64,000 bases of DNA, taken from positions 1-64,000 of the forward strand of contig NZ_JAMLJJ010000004.1 in assembly GCF_023736155.1 (NCBI RefSeq). Reading direction: 5' to 3'. Source of the stretch: Larsenimonas salina. GTDB lineage: Bacteria > Pseudomonadota > Gammaproteobacteria > Pseudomonadales > Halomonadaceae. Shown here in pieces: positions 8,540 to 16,690 of the stretch (position 1 is its first letter; each line of letters starts with the position of its first letter). The translations under genes were made by a program, and so were the position numbers. The notes beneath the pieces are model-generated. The model was given only the letters and a program-made list of their open reading frames with translations. It was not told the origin of the DNA and searched no databases.

Positions 8540-8581
8540 GCATTTTTTGCCCTGAACGGTTGCCCCTTCAGAACGGCGCAC

Positions 8582-8610
8582 ACTCTATCGCGTTCAACGC
8601 GCAATTGCAA
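8582..8610 (-). promoter_or_regulatory. Probable sigma-70 promoter of tRNA-Ser
   Basis: On the minus strand TTGCAA (8605-8610) is separated by 17 bases from TAGAGT (8582-8587). A GC-rich discriminator follows, as usual for stringently controlled stable RNA promoters. The transcription start would fall near 8575, about 36 bases before the tRNA. Confidence 0.5.
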
Positions 8611-8616
8611 GGCGCG

Positions 8617-9204
8617 TCATGCACTTGGCCACGACTCGACAAAATCCTCGAGCGAACTCGGGGTCAGGTCCCGCATTCGACCGGCCGGTTGCCCCACATA
8701 AACGAATCCGATCAGCACGTCGTGCTCGCCAAGGCCAAGACCTTTGCGAATGACCGAATGGTGGGCGTAGGGGCCTGTGCGCCACATCGCGCCAAGGCCT
8801 TGGGCGTGCGCGGCCAAGAGTATGGCGTGGGCCGCACAGCCGGCGGAGAGCAGCTGCTCGGAATCGGGGATCTTTGGCTGACCAGGCTTGATGGCGGCGA
8901 CCACCGCGATCACCAGTGGCGCCCTGAGCGCCTTGGCGCGGGTGGCCTCGGAGCGCCGAGCATCAACGTCCGGGGTGTCGGCCCGTTCGGCCTCGGCCAA
9001 AAGATCGCCAAGCTGGCCGAGCGCGTTTTCACCGCGAATCTCGATCAGGCGCCAGGGAGTCAGCGCGCCATGATCCGGCGCCCGAAGGGCCGAGCGGTAG
9101 AGCGTCTCAATCTGCACCGCCGTCGGCTCAGGCCAGGCGAGCTTACCCATGGACTGGCGCTCGAGAAGGAGGGTCAGTGCGTTCATGTCATCGGTTTCGG
9201 TCAT
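8617..9204 (-). CDS. Nitroreductase-family FMN protein, YdjA-like
   Basis: 195 residues, the size of the small YdjA branch of the nitroreductase superfamily. Visible family features are LLLERQSMGKL near the N-terminus (FMN-binding RRS-type motif), the SALRAPDHGALTPWRLIEI segment typical of YdjA, and AAHAILLAAHAQGLGAMWRTG. YdjA-type proteins are FMN-dependent dimeric oxidoreductases whose physiological substrate is poorly defined. The gene ends 78 bases upstream of the tRNA-Ser 5' end and follows queF on the same strand with a 16-base gap, so the two are probably cotranscribed. Confidence 0.88.
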   Translation of the reverse strand: MTETDDMNALTLLLERQSMGKLAWPEPTAVQIETLYRSALRAPDHGALTPWRLIEIRGENALGQLGDLLAEAERADTPDVDARRSEATRAKALRAPLVIAVVAAIKPGQPKIPDSEQLLSAGCAAHAILLAAHAQGLGAMWRTGPYAHHSVIRKGLGLGEHDVLIGFVYVGQPAGRMRDLTPSSLEDFVESWPSA

Positions 9205-9220
9205 TGCCTTCCCTAACCTG

Positions 9221-10057
9221 TCACTGGCGCACGAGCCGGATAAGCTCTGGCGCCGGGTGGCCCTGCGTCGCCCGCCATGGGCTTATGTCGAGCCCGCCGC
9301 GGCGTACGTAGCGCGCCATGACCAGAAGCGATTCAGGCGCGGCATGTGTCATCAGGTCCATGAAAATACTTTCGACGCAGTGCTCATGAAATTCCTGCTT
9401 GCTGCGGTAGGAAATCAGATAGGCAAGAAGCGCCTCATGATCGAGCGCCGGCCCGCGGTATTGAATCAGGACGCTGCCCCAGTCGGGCTGACCGGTCACG
9501 GGGCAGTTCGATTTCAACAGATGCGAGTAAAGCGTTTCTTCGGCGTACTCGGGGACGGTACGAATCAGACCGGCGTCGGGCTCATAGTTCGCGACCTCGA
9601 TATCAAGCTCATCCAGACACACTCCCGGAAGCGCACCAGGGGCCATCAGGGCGTCATCAACACCGAACAGGGCCACGCCGACCTCTTCACCAGCGGCGTG
9701 GCTTAAATCGCGCTCCAGGCACTCGCGCACTTCGACCGTGCTGCCAAAGCGGGTCTGGTTGAAGCTATTGAGATAGAGCTTCCAGGATTTGGACTCAATC
9801 AGACGCGGCGAATGCGCCGGCACGCTGAATCGCGCGATGGCCACCACCGGCTTGCCACGGGCATTGAGCCAGGAAAGCTCGAAGGCCTGCCACTCGTCGA
9901 CGCCGATGAACGGCAGCGCACTCTCCTCGATGCCGAGCGGGCCGCGATTGCCGGCGCGCTCGATTGGAAAGAGCAGCGTCGGGTCGTAGCGGTCCGGGTA
10001 CTCGGAGACCTTGCCAAGCGGTGATGTCACCGGCTCACTTGAACTGAAAACACTCAC
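9221..10057 (-). CDS. queF: NADPH-dependent 7-cyano-7-deazaguanine reductase QueF (long form)
   Basis: It reduces preQ0 to preQ1, in the pathway to the tRNA wobble base queuosine. At 278 residues it is the two-domain (YqcD-like) form found in gammaproteobacteria. The QueF motif with SKSWKLYLNSFNQTRF (about residues 82-97) is present, as is the catalytic CPVTGQPDWGS, whose Cys forms the thioimide with the substrate, and the terminal EFHEHCVESIFMDL. It lies 21 bases after the ABC permease gene and 16 bases before the nitroreductase gene, all on the minus strand. Confidence 0.97.
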   Translation of the reverse strand: MSVFSSSEPVTSPLGKVSEYPDRYDPTLLFPIERAGNRGPLGIEESALPFIGVDEWQAFELSWLNARGKPVVAIARFSVPAHSPRLIESKSWKLYLNSFNQTRFGSTVEVRECLERDLSHAAGEEVGVALFGVDDALMAPGALPGVCLDELDIEVANYEPDAGLIRTVPEYAEETLYSHLLKSNCPVTGQPDWGSVLIQYRGPALDHEALLAYLISYRSKQEFHEHCVESIFMDLMTHAAPESLLVMARYVRRGGLDISPWRATQGHPAPELIRLVRQ

Positions 10058-10078
10058 GAGAACGCTCCTTGCGCAAAC

Positions 10079-10852
10079 TCAGCTTCGAATGCCCTGACCA
10101 CGTTTCAGCAGCCACAGCGCCAAGATGTAAAAAACGACGATGAACATGGAAATCGCGGCGATCGCCCCACCGGCATCGATGTCGGACACGCCCAGAATGC
10201 CATAGCGGAACGTGTTCACCATGTAGAGGATCGGGTTGATCATCGAAATGTTCTGCCAGAGCTCGGGCAATGTGTTGATCGAGTAGAACACACCGCCCAG
10301 ATAGGTCAGCGGGGTCAAAACAAAAATCGGCACGATCGAGATGTCATCGAACTTCTTCGCAAGCAGCGAGTTGATAAACCCGCCGATCGAGAACAGCACC
10401 GCCGTCATCAGAACCACCAGCATGGTCAGAAACGGATGATGCACCTGAACGTCGGTGAAAAAGAGCGACACGCCGGTGACAATCGCACCGACCGCCAGCC
10501 CGCGCGCCACACCACCGACGATAAAGCCCAGCAGGATCACCCAGTCCGGCATCGGCGACACCACCATTTCCTCGACGCTTCGCTGGAACTTGTTCGAGAA
10601 AAACGAGGACGCGACGTTCGAGTAGCTGTTGGTAATGACCGACATCATGATCAGCCCCGGCACGATGTAATCGATGTAGGGCACGCCGTCCATTTCGCCA
10701 ACGCGGGCACCGATCAGGTTGCCGAAGATAATGAAGTACATTGTCATGGTGATCGATGGCGGCAGAAGCGTCTGTGGCCAGATCCGCATGAATCGGCGGA
10801 TTTCCTTGGTCACGATGGTAAAGAACGCGACCCAGATCTGTCGCATGCTCAT
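10079..10852 (-). CDS. yadH: ABC-2 type transporter permease (YadH-like)
   Basis: A 257-residue inner-membrane permease with about six hydrophobic segments. YadH-like motifs include FMRIWPQTLLPPSITMTMYFIIFG at the N-terminus, the conserved YIDYIVPGLIMMSVI, and LTPLTYLGGVFYSI. The start codon overlaps the stop of the upstream ATPase gene by four bases, so the two make one exporter. The YadGH substrate is not established. Confidence 0.93.
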   Translation of the reverse strand: MSMRQIWVAFFTIVTKEIRRFMRIWPQTLLPPSITMTMYFIIFGNLIGARVGEMDGVPYIDYIVPGLIMMSVITNSYSNVASSFFSNKFQRSVEEMVVSPMPDWVILLGFIVGGVARGLAVGAIVTGVSLFFTDVQVHHPFLTMLVVLMTAVLFSIGGFINSLLAKKFDDISIVPIFVLTPLTYLGGVFYSINTLPELWQNISMINPILYMVNTFRYGILGVSDIDAGGAIAAISMFIVVFYILALWLLKRGQGIRS

Positions 10853-11793
10853 GAGCGAATCTCCCCTGCCTGATTCTGTTCGGCGACCAGATTGACGAAC
10901 AATTCCTCGAGCCGGTTGGCTCGGTTGCGCATCGACACAACGTCAACGTGTGCGTCGTTGAGCGCCTTGAACACGTCGTTCAAACGCTGACCTTTCTTGA
11001 CCGAGAGCTGCAGCTGGCTGTCGTCGTGAGCCACCCGCTCGAGCCCTTCTATATCCGGCAGCGCCTCGACCGGCCCGGAGACATCGAGAATGAAGGTTTC
11101 GGTGTCGAGTTCGGCCAGAAGCTCGCGCATGGTGGTGTTCTTGACGATTTCACCGTGATTGATGATCGCGATGTTGCGACACAGATTCTCGGCTTCTTCC
11201 AGATAATGTGTGGTCAGGATGATGGTGGTGCCCTCTTCCCGATTGATCCGACGCATGTACTCCCACATGCTTCGACGAAGCTCGATGTCGACCCCGGCGG
11301 TGGGCTCATCGAGAATCAGGAGTTTGGGGCGATGGATCAGCGCGCGCGCAATCATCAGGCGTCGCTTCATCCCACCGGAGAGCATCCGGGCGACATTGTC
11401 GCGCTTGTCCCAGAGCCCCAGGTCTTCAAGAAGCTGACGCGCCCGCGGGCGCGCTTCGCGCATCGGCATGCCGTAGTAGCCGGCCTGAGTCAGCACGATG
11501 TCATAGACCTTCTCGAACTGATTGAAGTTGAACTCCTGAGGCACGACGCCCAGGTGGTATTTGGCCAGCGAAAAGTTGGTGTCGATGTCGACCCCGAACA
11601 CCTTGACCTGCCCTGCGGTCTTGTTGACCAGCGAGCAAACAATGCCAAGCGTCGTGGACTTTCCGGCGCCGTTGGGGCCGAGCAAGGCGAAGAAATCGCC
11701 CTGGGGAACGTTTAAATCGATGCCTTTCAGCGCATGAAAGTCATTTCCGTAGACCTTGGTCAGTCCACGGATGGAAAGTGCCGGTTCGGCCAT
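10849..11793 (-). CDS. yadG: ABC transporter ATP-binding protein (YadG-like)
   Basis: A 314-residue ATPase. Walker A is GPNGAGKST (about residues 39-47), the signature is MLSGGMKRRLMIARALI, Walker B is KLLILDEPTAGVD, and the H-loop is IILTTHYLEEAE. The DUF4162-like C-terminal extension common in ABC-2 exporters follows. It is the first gene of a four-gene run (yadG-yadH-queF-nitroreductase). The promoter probably lies in the roughly 290-base gap before it, in which I see no other gene. Confidence 0.94.
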   Translation of the reverse strand: MAEPALSIRGLTKVYGNDFHALKGIDLNVPQGDFFALLGPNGAGKSTTLGIVCSLVNKTAGQVKVFGVDIDTNFSLAKYHLGVVPQEFNFNQFEKVYDIVLTQAGYYGMPMREARPRARQLLEDLGLWDKRDNVARMLSGGMKRRLMIARALIHRPKLLILDEPTAGVDIELRRSMWEYMRRINREEGTTIILTTHYLEEAENLCRNIAIINHGEIVKNTTMRELLAELDTETFILDVSGPVEALPDIEGLERVAHDDSQLQLSVKKGQRLNDVFKALNDAHVDVVSMRNRANRLEELFVNLVAEQNQAGEIRS

Positions 11794-12084
11794 GAAAGCA
11801 TCCTATTGTTCAGTCGAGCGCACATCACACGCCGGGGAGGATAAGGTGGGCAGCCTACGCTGAAACGTTCTCCCTTGATTGACTGCGCGTGACGGATAGC
11901 CTATCGAAATACGATGGGTGCAAAGGATAGCACGCAAACCAAGCTTTAAAAGGCGCGGTTTCGGTATCTGCCAATCAGATCAAAACCATGATGAGATCAA
12001 AACTATGGGGACAAAGAATTCCCGGCTTGAGGGCGGGTGCCTTTCTTACGCATGCTTTCGCACAGTACAAGAGGGGTGACCGGC

Positions 12085-12159
12085 TGGAGCGGGAAAGGAG
12101 ATTCGAACTCCCGACCCTCGCCTTGGCAAGGCGATGCTCTACCACTGAGCTATTCCCGC
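12085..12159 (-). tRNA. tRNA-Gly (GCC), copy 3 of the array
   Basis: 75 bases with encoded CCA. The acceptor GCGGGAA pairs with TTCCCGC, the anticodon loop reads TTGCCAA (anticodon GCC), and the T-loop is GTTCGAACT. Its sequence is identical to the other two Gly copies here. Confidence 0.97.
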
Positions 12160-12193
12160 ATGCTTAAGCTGGTCGAACTGGCGCTGGTCAAGA

Positions 12194-12269
12194 TGGCGTC
12201 CCATAGGGGGTTCGAACCCCTGTTACCGCCGTGAAAGGGCGGTGTCCTAGACCACTAGACGAATGGGAC
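12194..12269 (-). tRNA. tRNA-Glu (TTC), copy 3 of the array
   Basis: 76 bases with encoded CCA. The acceptor GTCCCAT pairs with ATGGGAC, the anticodon loop CTTTCAC gives TTC, and the T-arm is GGGGTTCGAACCCC. It is identical to the other two Glu copies. Confidence 0.97.
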
Positions 12270-12273
12270 GCAT

Positions 12274-12348
12274 TGGAGCGGGAAAGGAGATTCGAACTCC
12301 CGACCCTCGCCTTGGCAAGGCGATGCTCTACCACTGAGCTATTCCCGC
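12274..12348 (-). tRNA. tRNA-Gly (GCC), copy 2 of the array
   Basis: Same 75-base sequence as the flanking Gly copies, with encoded CCA. It lies 4 bases from the tRNA-Glu at 12194-12269, too close for a separate promoter. Confidence 0.97.
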
Positions 12349-12369
12349 TTGTTTTGACCTGGATCTGGA

Positions 12370-12445
12370 TGGCGTCCCATAGGGGGTTCGAACCCCTGTT
12401 ACCGCCGTGAAAGGGCGGTGTCCTAGACCACTAGACGAATGGGAC
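12370..12445 (-). tRNA. tRNA-Glu (TTC), copy 2 of the array
   Basis: Same 76-base sequence as the other Glu copies, with encoded CCA. Confidence 0.97.
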
Positions 12446-12448
12446 ACA

Positions 12449-12523
12449 TGGAGCGGGAAAGGAGATTCGAACTCCCGACCCTCGCCTTGGCAAGGCGATG
12501 CTCTACCACTGAGCTATTCCCGC
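12449..12523 (-). tRNA. tRNA-Gly (GCC), copy 1 of the array
   Basis: Same 75-base sequence as the other Gly copies. Only 3 bases separate it from the tRNA-Glu at 12370-12445. Confidence 0.97.
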
Positions 12524-12548
12524 AGATCCAAACTCTCAAGCTTCAAGT

Positions 12549-12624
12549 TGGCGTCCCATAGGGGGTTCGAACCCCTGTTACCGCCGTGAAAGGGCGGTGT
12601 CCTAGACCACTAGACGAATGGGAC
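12549..12624 (-). tRNA. tRNA-Glu (TTC), copy 1 of the array (promoter-proximal)
   Basis: Same 76-base sequence as the other Glu copies. It is the first gene after the strong promoter at 12653-12681. Confidence 0.97.
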
Positions 12625-12652
12625 GTGGCTCTCGGCTCATCGAGTGGCGCGC

Positions 12653-12681
12653 ATATTACCCACGGGCCGCTCTGGTGTCAA
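12653..12681 (-). promoter_or_regulatory. Strong sigma-70 promoter of the tRNA-Glu/Gly array
   Basis: On the minus strand a perfect TTGACA (12676-12681), a 17-base spacer and TAATAT (12653-12658) are followed by GCGCGCC, a GC-rich discriminator typical of stringent-response-controlled stable RNA promoters. The start site would be near 12646, about 20 bases before the first tRNA. Confidence 0.88.
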
Positions 12682-12862
12682 CACTTTCATCACTTTAAGT
12701 CTTTCAAATCAGTGACCATACTCCTCTTACACCAAGAGCCAGCGCGGCTGACACCAACAGCGAACGCGCCTGACGTTGGCAACCGGCCGCACCGCCCGGT
12801 ACCTACGCCTTTTTCGTCACGGCTCGACCATCATCTCCGACGCACCACATGAGGTCTTTTGC

Positions 12863-13261
12863 ATGGATAAGGTCAAGAAAACCGAACAACAGTGGCGTGA
12901 GCAGTTGAGTGATGCCCAGTACCACGTCACCCGCGAAGCCGGCACCGAGCGCCCCTACACCGGCGACTATCAGGTCACGCCGGGCCACGGCATCTATCAC
13001 TGCATCTGCTGCGGCGCTCCGCTTTTTGAAAACGAGCACAAGTTCGAATCGCACTGCGGCTGGCCGAGCTTCGACCGGCCACTGGCCGATGCCGCCGTCG
13101 AGGAACACCACGACACCTCTCACGGCATGCGCCGTATCGAGGTGACCTGTCGGCGCTGTGACGCGCATCTGGGGCATGTATTTCCAGATGGGCCGCACGA
13201 CACCACCGGCCTTCGCTACTGCATCAATTCGGTCGCACTCGACTATCATCCGGCGGAATGA
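12863..13261 (+). CDS. msrB: Peptide-methionine (R)-S-oxide reductase MsrB
   Basis: It repairs methionine-R-sulfoxide in oxidised proteins. In 132 residues it shows the zinc-binding CICCG and CRRC pairs, the substrate motif SHCGWPSF, the [10 protein letters not shown] motif and RYCINSVAL with the catalytic Cys (Ser often replaces the final Val in homologues). The ATG at 12863 is chosen because GAGG lies about 10 bases before it. A longer in-frame opening from 12776 has no family-like residues. Confidence 0.96.
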   Translation: MDKVKKTEQQWREQLSDAQYHVTREAGTERPYTGDYQVTPGHGIYHCICCGAPLFENEHKFESHCGWPSFDRPLADAAVEEHHDTSHGMRRIEVTCRRCDAHLGHVFPDGPHDTTGLRYCINSVALDYHPAE

Positions 13262-13376
13262 GGTCCACCCGGCAGAATAGGGATCGGCCGCTGGAATAAT
13301 CCGGCGGCTCGCGAAACTCTGGTACCATGCCCGGCATCGATCTGCCCTTTTCAATGAGCAATTCAAAGGACACGTT

Positions 13377-14285
13377 ATGCTGGGCTGGTTCCCCGGACAC
13401 ATGAACAAAGCGCGCCGCCAGATCAAGGAGGCGCTGCCTGAAATCGACGTTGTCATCGAAGTCCTCGATGCGCGCCTGCCCTACTCCAGCGCCAACCCGA
13501 TGCTTGCCGAACTGACGGTGCACAAGCCGGTACTCAAGATCCTTTCCCGCGCCGATCTCGCCGACCCTGCGCGCACCCGCGAATGGACCGATTATTTCGA
13601 TGCCCAGCCGGACACCCGGGCGCTGGCCATCACGACCACCCAGACCCGCGAGCTGAAGCCAATTGCCAAGCTTTGCACCGAACTTGCCGGCCACATTCGC
13701 GAAGACCGCGATGTGCGCGTGATGGTGATGGGCATTCCAAACGTTGGTAAGTCCACCCTGATCAACGGCCTCGCCGGGCGCAAGATCGCCAAGGTCGGCA
13801 ATGAGCCTGCCGTGACCAAGCGCCAGCAGAAAATTCGCATCGGCAATCGCATCGCGCTTACCGATACGCCGGGGGTGCTGTGGCCCAAGATCGAGGATCA
13901 GGACAGCGCCTTTCGCCTGGCCGCCAGCGGCGCCATTCGAGATACCGCACTTGATTACGTCGAAGTCGGCACGGTAACGGCCGGCGAGCTCTTGAAGCGT
14001 TACCCCGAGGCCCTCAAGGCCCGCTACAAACTCAAGGACGCAGAGCTTGAAAGTGGCGATGCGGTGGTGGCCGCCATCGCGCGAAGGCGCGGTGGGCTCA
14101 AGGGCGGCGGTGAACTCGATCTGCACCGCGGCGCCGAGGTGCTCCTGCACGAGCTTCGCCATGGCACGCTCGGGCGCTTGACGCTTGAGGGCCCGGAAGA
14201 CATTCGGTCGCTCGAGGAGCTTCGAGCCGAGCGGGAAGCCGCCAAGGCCGCCGAACAGGGCGACGCGGCACAGAAGCGCGACTGA
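13377..14285 (+). CDS. Ribosome biogenesis GTPase YlqF/RbgA-like
   Basis: A circularly permuted GTPase of 302 residues. The order of motifs is G4-like (LSRADLAD), G5, then G1 GIPNVGKST, G2 and G3 DTPGVLWPK. The N-terminus MLGWFPGHMNKARRQI is the YlqF/RbgA hallmark. In Bacillus subtilis RbgA drives late maturation of the 50S subunit. The G4 motif has Ser in place of the usual Asn of NKxD. It starts 115 bases after msrB and is followed by alaA on the same strand. Confidence 0.92.
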   Translation: MLGWFPGHMNKARRQIKEALPEIDVVIEVLDARLPYSSANPMLAELTVHKPVLKILSRADLADPARTREWTDYFDAQPDTRALAITTTQTRELKPIAKLCTELAGHIREDRDVRVMVMGIPNVGKSTLINGLAGRKIAKVGNEPAVTKRQQKIRIGNRIALTDTPGVLWPKIEDQDSAFRLAASGAIRDTALDYVEVGTVTAGELLKRYPEALKARYKLKDAELESGDAVVAAIARRRGGLKGGGELDLHRGAEVLLHELRHGTLGRLTLEGPEDIRSLEELRAEREAAKAAEQGDAAQKRD

Positions 14286-14373
14286 CTCTTTTTTTGGCGC
14301 AAATGATCGCGGTATGCTGACTTAACGCGTACCGCGCGTTCGATTCCAGCCATCAACTTGTGAACGACATTCC

Positions 14374-15588
14374 ATGCCAACCCCGATCCGCAAGTCCCAT
14401 AAGCTCGACAACGTCTGCTACGACATTCGGGGGCCCGTCCTTGAGCACGCCAAACGGCTCGAAGATGAGGGCCATCGAATCCTCAAGCTCAATATCGGCA
14501 ACCCGGCACCGTTCGGTTTCGAAGCGCCCGAGGAAATCCTTCAGGACGTAATGCGAAACCTGCCGACGGCGCAGGGCTACAGCGACTCAAAAGGGCTTTA
14601 TTCGGCGCGCAAGGCGGTCATGCAGGAATGTCAGCGCAAGAACATTAAAGGCGTCGGGGTCGAGGACATCTTCATCGGCAACGGCGTCTCGGAGCTGATC
14701 ACGATCTCGCTGCAGGCGCTTCTGGATGACGGCGACGAAGTGCTGGTGCCGATGCCGGATTACCCGCTCTGGACCGCCGCCACCAATATGGCCAGCGGCC
14801 ACGCCGTGCACTACGCCTGCCGGGAAGAAAACGACTGGGAGCCGGACGTCGAGGACATTCGTGCCAAGATCACCTCGCGCACCAAGGCGCTTGTGGTGAT
14901 CAACCCCAATAACCCGACCGGCGCGGTCTACAGCGACCACGTACTTAAAAACATTCTGGCCGTTGCCCGTGAGTTCGGTCTGATCGTGTTCTCCGATGAA
15001 ATCTACGACAAGATTCTCTACGACGGCACCGAACACACCTCGACGGCGTCTCTGGCAAACGATGTGTTCGTGATCACCATGAATGGGCTCTCGAAGAGCT
15101 ATCGCTGCGCCGGGTTTCGCTCCGGCTGGATGATCCTTTCCGGCGAGCGCCGCCACGCCCAGGATTTCATCGAAGGCCTCAACATGCTGGCCTCGATGCG
15201 CCTGTGTGCCAACGTGCCGGCACAAAACGCGATCCAGACCGCACTTGGCGGCTATCAGTCGATCAATGATCTGGTACTGCCCGGCGGGCGGCTGCTTGCA
15301 CAGCGTGACATGGCGTGGGAAAAACTGACCGCCATTCCAGGCGTCACCTGCGTCAAGCCCAAGGGCGCGCTCTACATGTTCCCACGGCTTGATCCCGAGG
15401 TTTACGCCATCGAAGACGACCAGAAGCTGGTGCTCGACCTGCTGCTTGAAGAGAAGATGCTGCTGGTTCAGGGCACTGCATTCAACTGGCCCTCGCCGGA
15501 TCACCTTCGAATCGTGACCCTGCCCTGGGTGGATCAGCTTGAAGAGGCCATCGACCGCCTCGGACGTTTTCTTGCCCGCCGTCGCTGA
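14374..15588 (+). CDS. alaA: Alanine aminotransferase AlaA-like (class I/II PLP enzyme)
   Basis: 404 residues, fold type I aminotransferase. The signature GLSKSYRCAGFRSGWM contains the PLP lysine, and VVINPNNPTGAVYS and VFSDEIYDKILYDG hold the cofactor-binding Asn and Asp/Tyr. The N-terminus (RKSHKLDNVCYDIRGPVLEHAKRLE) and NIGNPAPFGFEAP match E. coli AlaA (YfbQ), which makes alanine from pyruvate and glutamate. It lies 88 bases after the RbgA-like gene. Confidence 0.94.
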   Translation: MPTPIRKSHKLDNVCYDIRGPVLEHAKRLEDEGHRILKLNIGNPAPFGFEAPEEILQDVMRNLPTAQGYSDSKGLYSARKAVMQECQRKNIKGVGVEDIFIGNGVSELITISLQALLDDGDEVLVPMPDYPLWTAATNMASGHAVHYACREENDWEPDVEDIRAKITSRTKALVVINPNNPTGAVYSDHVLKNILAVAREFGLIVFSDEIYDKILYDGTEHTSTASLANDVFVITMNGLSKSYRCAGFRSGWMILSGERRHAQDFIEGLNMLASMRLCANVPAQNAIQTALGGYQSINDLVLPGGRLLAQRDMAWEKLTAIPGVTCVKPKGALYMFPRLDPEVYAIEDDQKLVLDLLLEEKMLLVQGTAFNWPSPDHLRIVTLPWVDQLEEAIDRLGRFLARRR

Positions 15589-15613
15589 CGCCTAAAGCGG
15601 TGCTTAATGACCG

Positions 15614-15642
15614 CTTGAAACCTTTTGTGACGCGCCTTATCT
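15614..15642 (+). promoter_or_regulatory. Probable sigma-32 (heat-shock) promoter of htpX
   Basis: A perfect CTTGAAA (15614-15620) is followed after 14 bases by CCTTATCT (15635-15642), which agrees with the sigma-32 -10 consensus CCCCATNT at five of seven fixed positions. A TATCT-aaac-AGATA inverted repeat overlaps the -10. htpX is a known heat-shock gene, which supports this reading. Confidence 0.72.
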
Positions 15643-15729
15643 AAACAGATAGTCTTACTGGATGGATAGTCTGATACAAGGCGCGCACACGCCTTCGTCC
15701 TTGACCGTGATCGAAAGGAGCTCCTCGCC

Positions 15730-16632
15730 ATGATGAGGATTGTACTGTTTCTGGCCACCAACCTGGCTGTCGTGCTGGTTGCTAGCGTGACACTCCAGCT
15801 GCTGGGTGTTCAAAGCTATCTGCAAGGCTCGGGCATCAACCTGACAAGCCTGCTTATCTTCTGTTTTGTCTTCGGCATGGCCGGCTCGCTGATTTCACTT
15901 CTGATGTCGAAGTGGATGGCCAAGCGCAGCACCGGCGCCCACATCATCACCCAACCGCAAAACGCCACCGAACAGTGGCTGGTCGATACCGTGGCCGAGC
16001 TTTCCCAGGGCGCGGGCATCAAACCGCCCGAAGTCGGCATCTTCCCGGCGCAGCAGTCAAACGCCTTTGCCACCGGCTGGAACAAGAACGACGCGCTGGT
16101 GTGCGTCTCGGCGGGCCTTCTCAACAACATGCGACAGGAAGAAGTGCGCGCGGTTATCGGCCATGAAATCGGCCACGTCGCCAACGGCGACATGGTGACC
16201 CTCTCGCTGATTCAGGGCGTTTTGAACACCTTCGTGATGTTCTTCGCACGTATTGCCGCCCACCTGATCGACAGCTTCCTGCGTCGTGACGACGAAGGCG
16301 GTGGTCTGGGCTTTTTCGGCTATATGGCGGTGGTGTTCGTGCTCGAGATCGTGTTCGGCATCGCCGCCTCGATCATCGTTGCCTGGTTCTCGCGCTGGCG
16401 TGAATACCGCGCCGATGCCGCCGGTGCCCGTCTGGCCGGCTCCGGCGCGATGATCAACGCCCTTTCGCGCCTGAAGCGTGAACACGAGCTGCCCGACCAG
16501 ATGCCGGAAAGCCTGACCGCGTTTGCCATTACAACCGGTCAGACCCGTAAACTGATGGAGCAGCTTTTTGCCAGCCACCCGCCGCTGGATCAGCGCATCA
16601 ACGCGCTGAAAGAGTCCGCATACCGTCAGTAA
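15730..16632 (+). CDS. htpX: Membrane-bound zinc protease HtpX
   Basis: An inner-membrane M48 metalloprotease that helps clear misfolded membrane proteins. In 300 residues there are two N-terminal transmembrane segments, the catalytic HEIGH motif in [13 protein letters not shown], two further hydrophobic helices, and the third zinc ligand in [11 protein letters not shown]. The start has AAGGAG 9 bases before ATGATG; either ATG is possible. A probable heat-shock promoter lies about 90 bases upstream and a strong terminator follows. Confidence 0.97.
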   Translation: MMRIVLFLATNLAVVLVASVTLQLLGVQSYLQGSGINLTSLLIFCFVFGMAGSLISLLMSKWMAKRSTGAHIITQPQNATEQWLVDTVAELSQGAGIKPPEVGIFPAQQSNAFATGWNKNDALVCVSAGLLNNMRQEEVRAVIGHEIGHVANGDMVTLSLIQGVLNTFVMFFARIAAHLIDSFLRRDDEGGGLGFFGYMAVVFVLEIVFGIAASIIVAWFSRWREYRADAAGARLAGSGAMINALSRLKREHELPDQMPESLTAFAITTGQTRKLMEQLFASHPPLDQRINALKESAYRQ

Positions 16633-16651
16633 TCCGGCAACACGCCTCGTG

Positions 16652-16679
16652 AAAAAGCGCCCTTCGGGGCGCTTTTTTT
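16652..16679 (+). terminator. Terminator of htpX (also usable from the minus strand)
   Basis: AAAAAGCGCCC pairs with GGGCGCTTTTT around a TTCG tetraloop, and a seven-T run follows on the plus strand. The A-run on the other side would serve pdxB on the minus strand. Confidence 0.9.
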
Positions 16680-16690
16680 ATAGGTCGTTT

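Noticed and set aside
8243-8610. Two minus-strand open frames of 112 and 118 codons over tRNA-Ser
   Set aside because: They run straight through the tRNA and its terminator, so they cannot be real genes.
12085-12624. Regularly spaced repeats resembling a CRISPR array
   Set aside because: The repeats are complete tRNA-Gly and tRNA-Glu genes, and the spacers are short and uneven.
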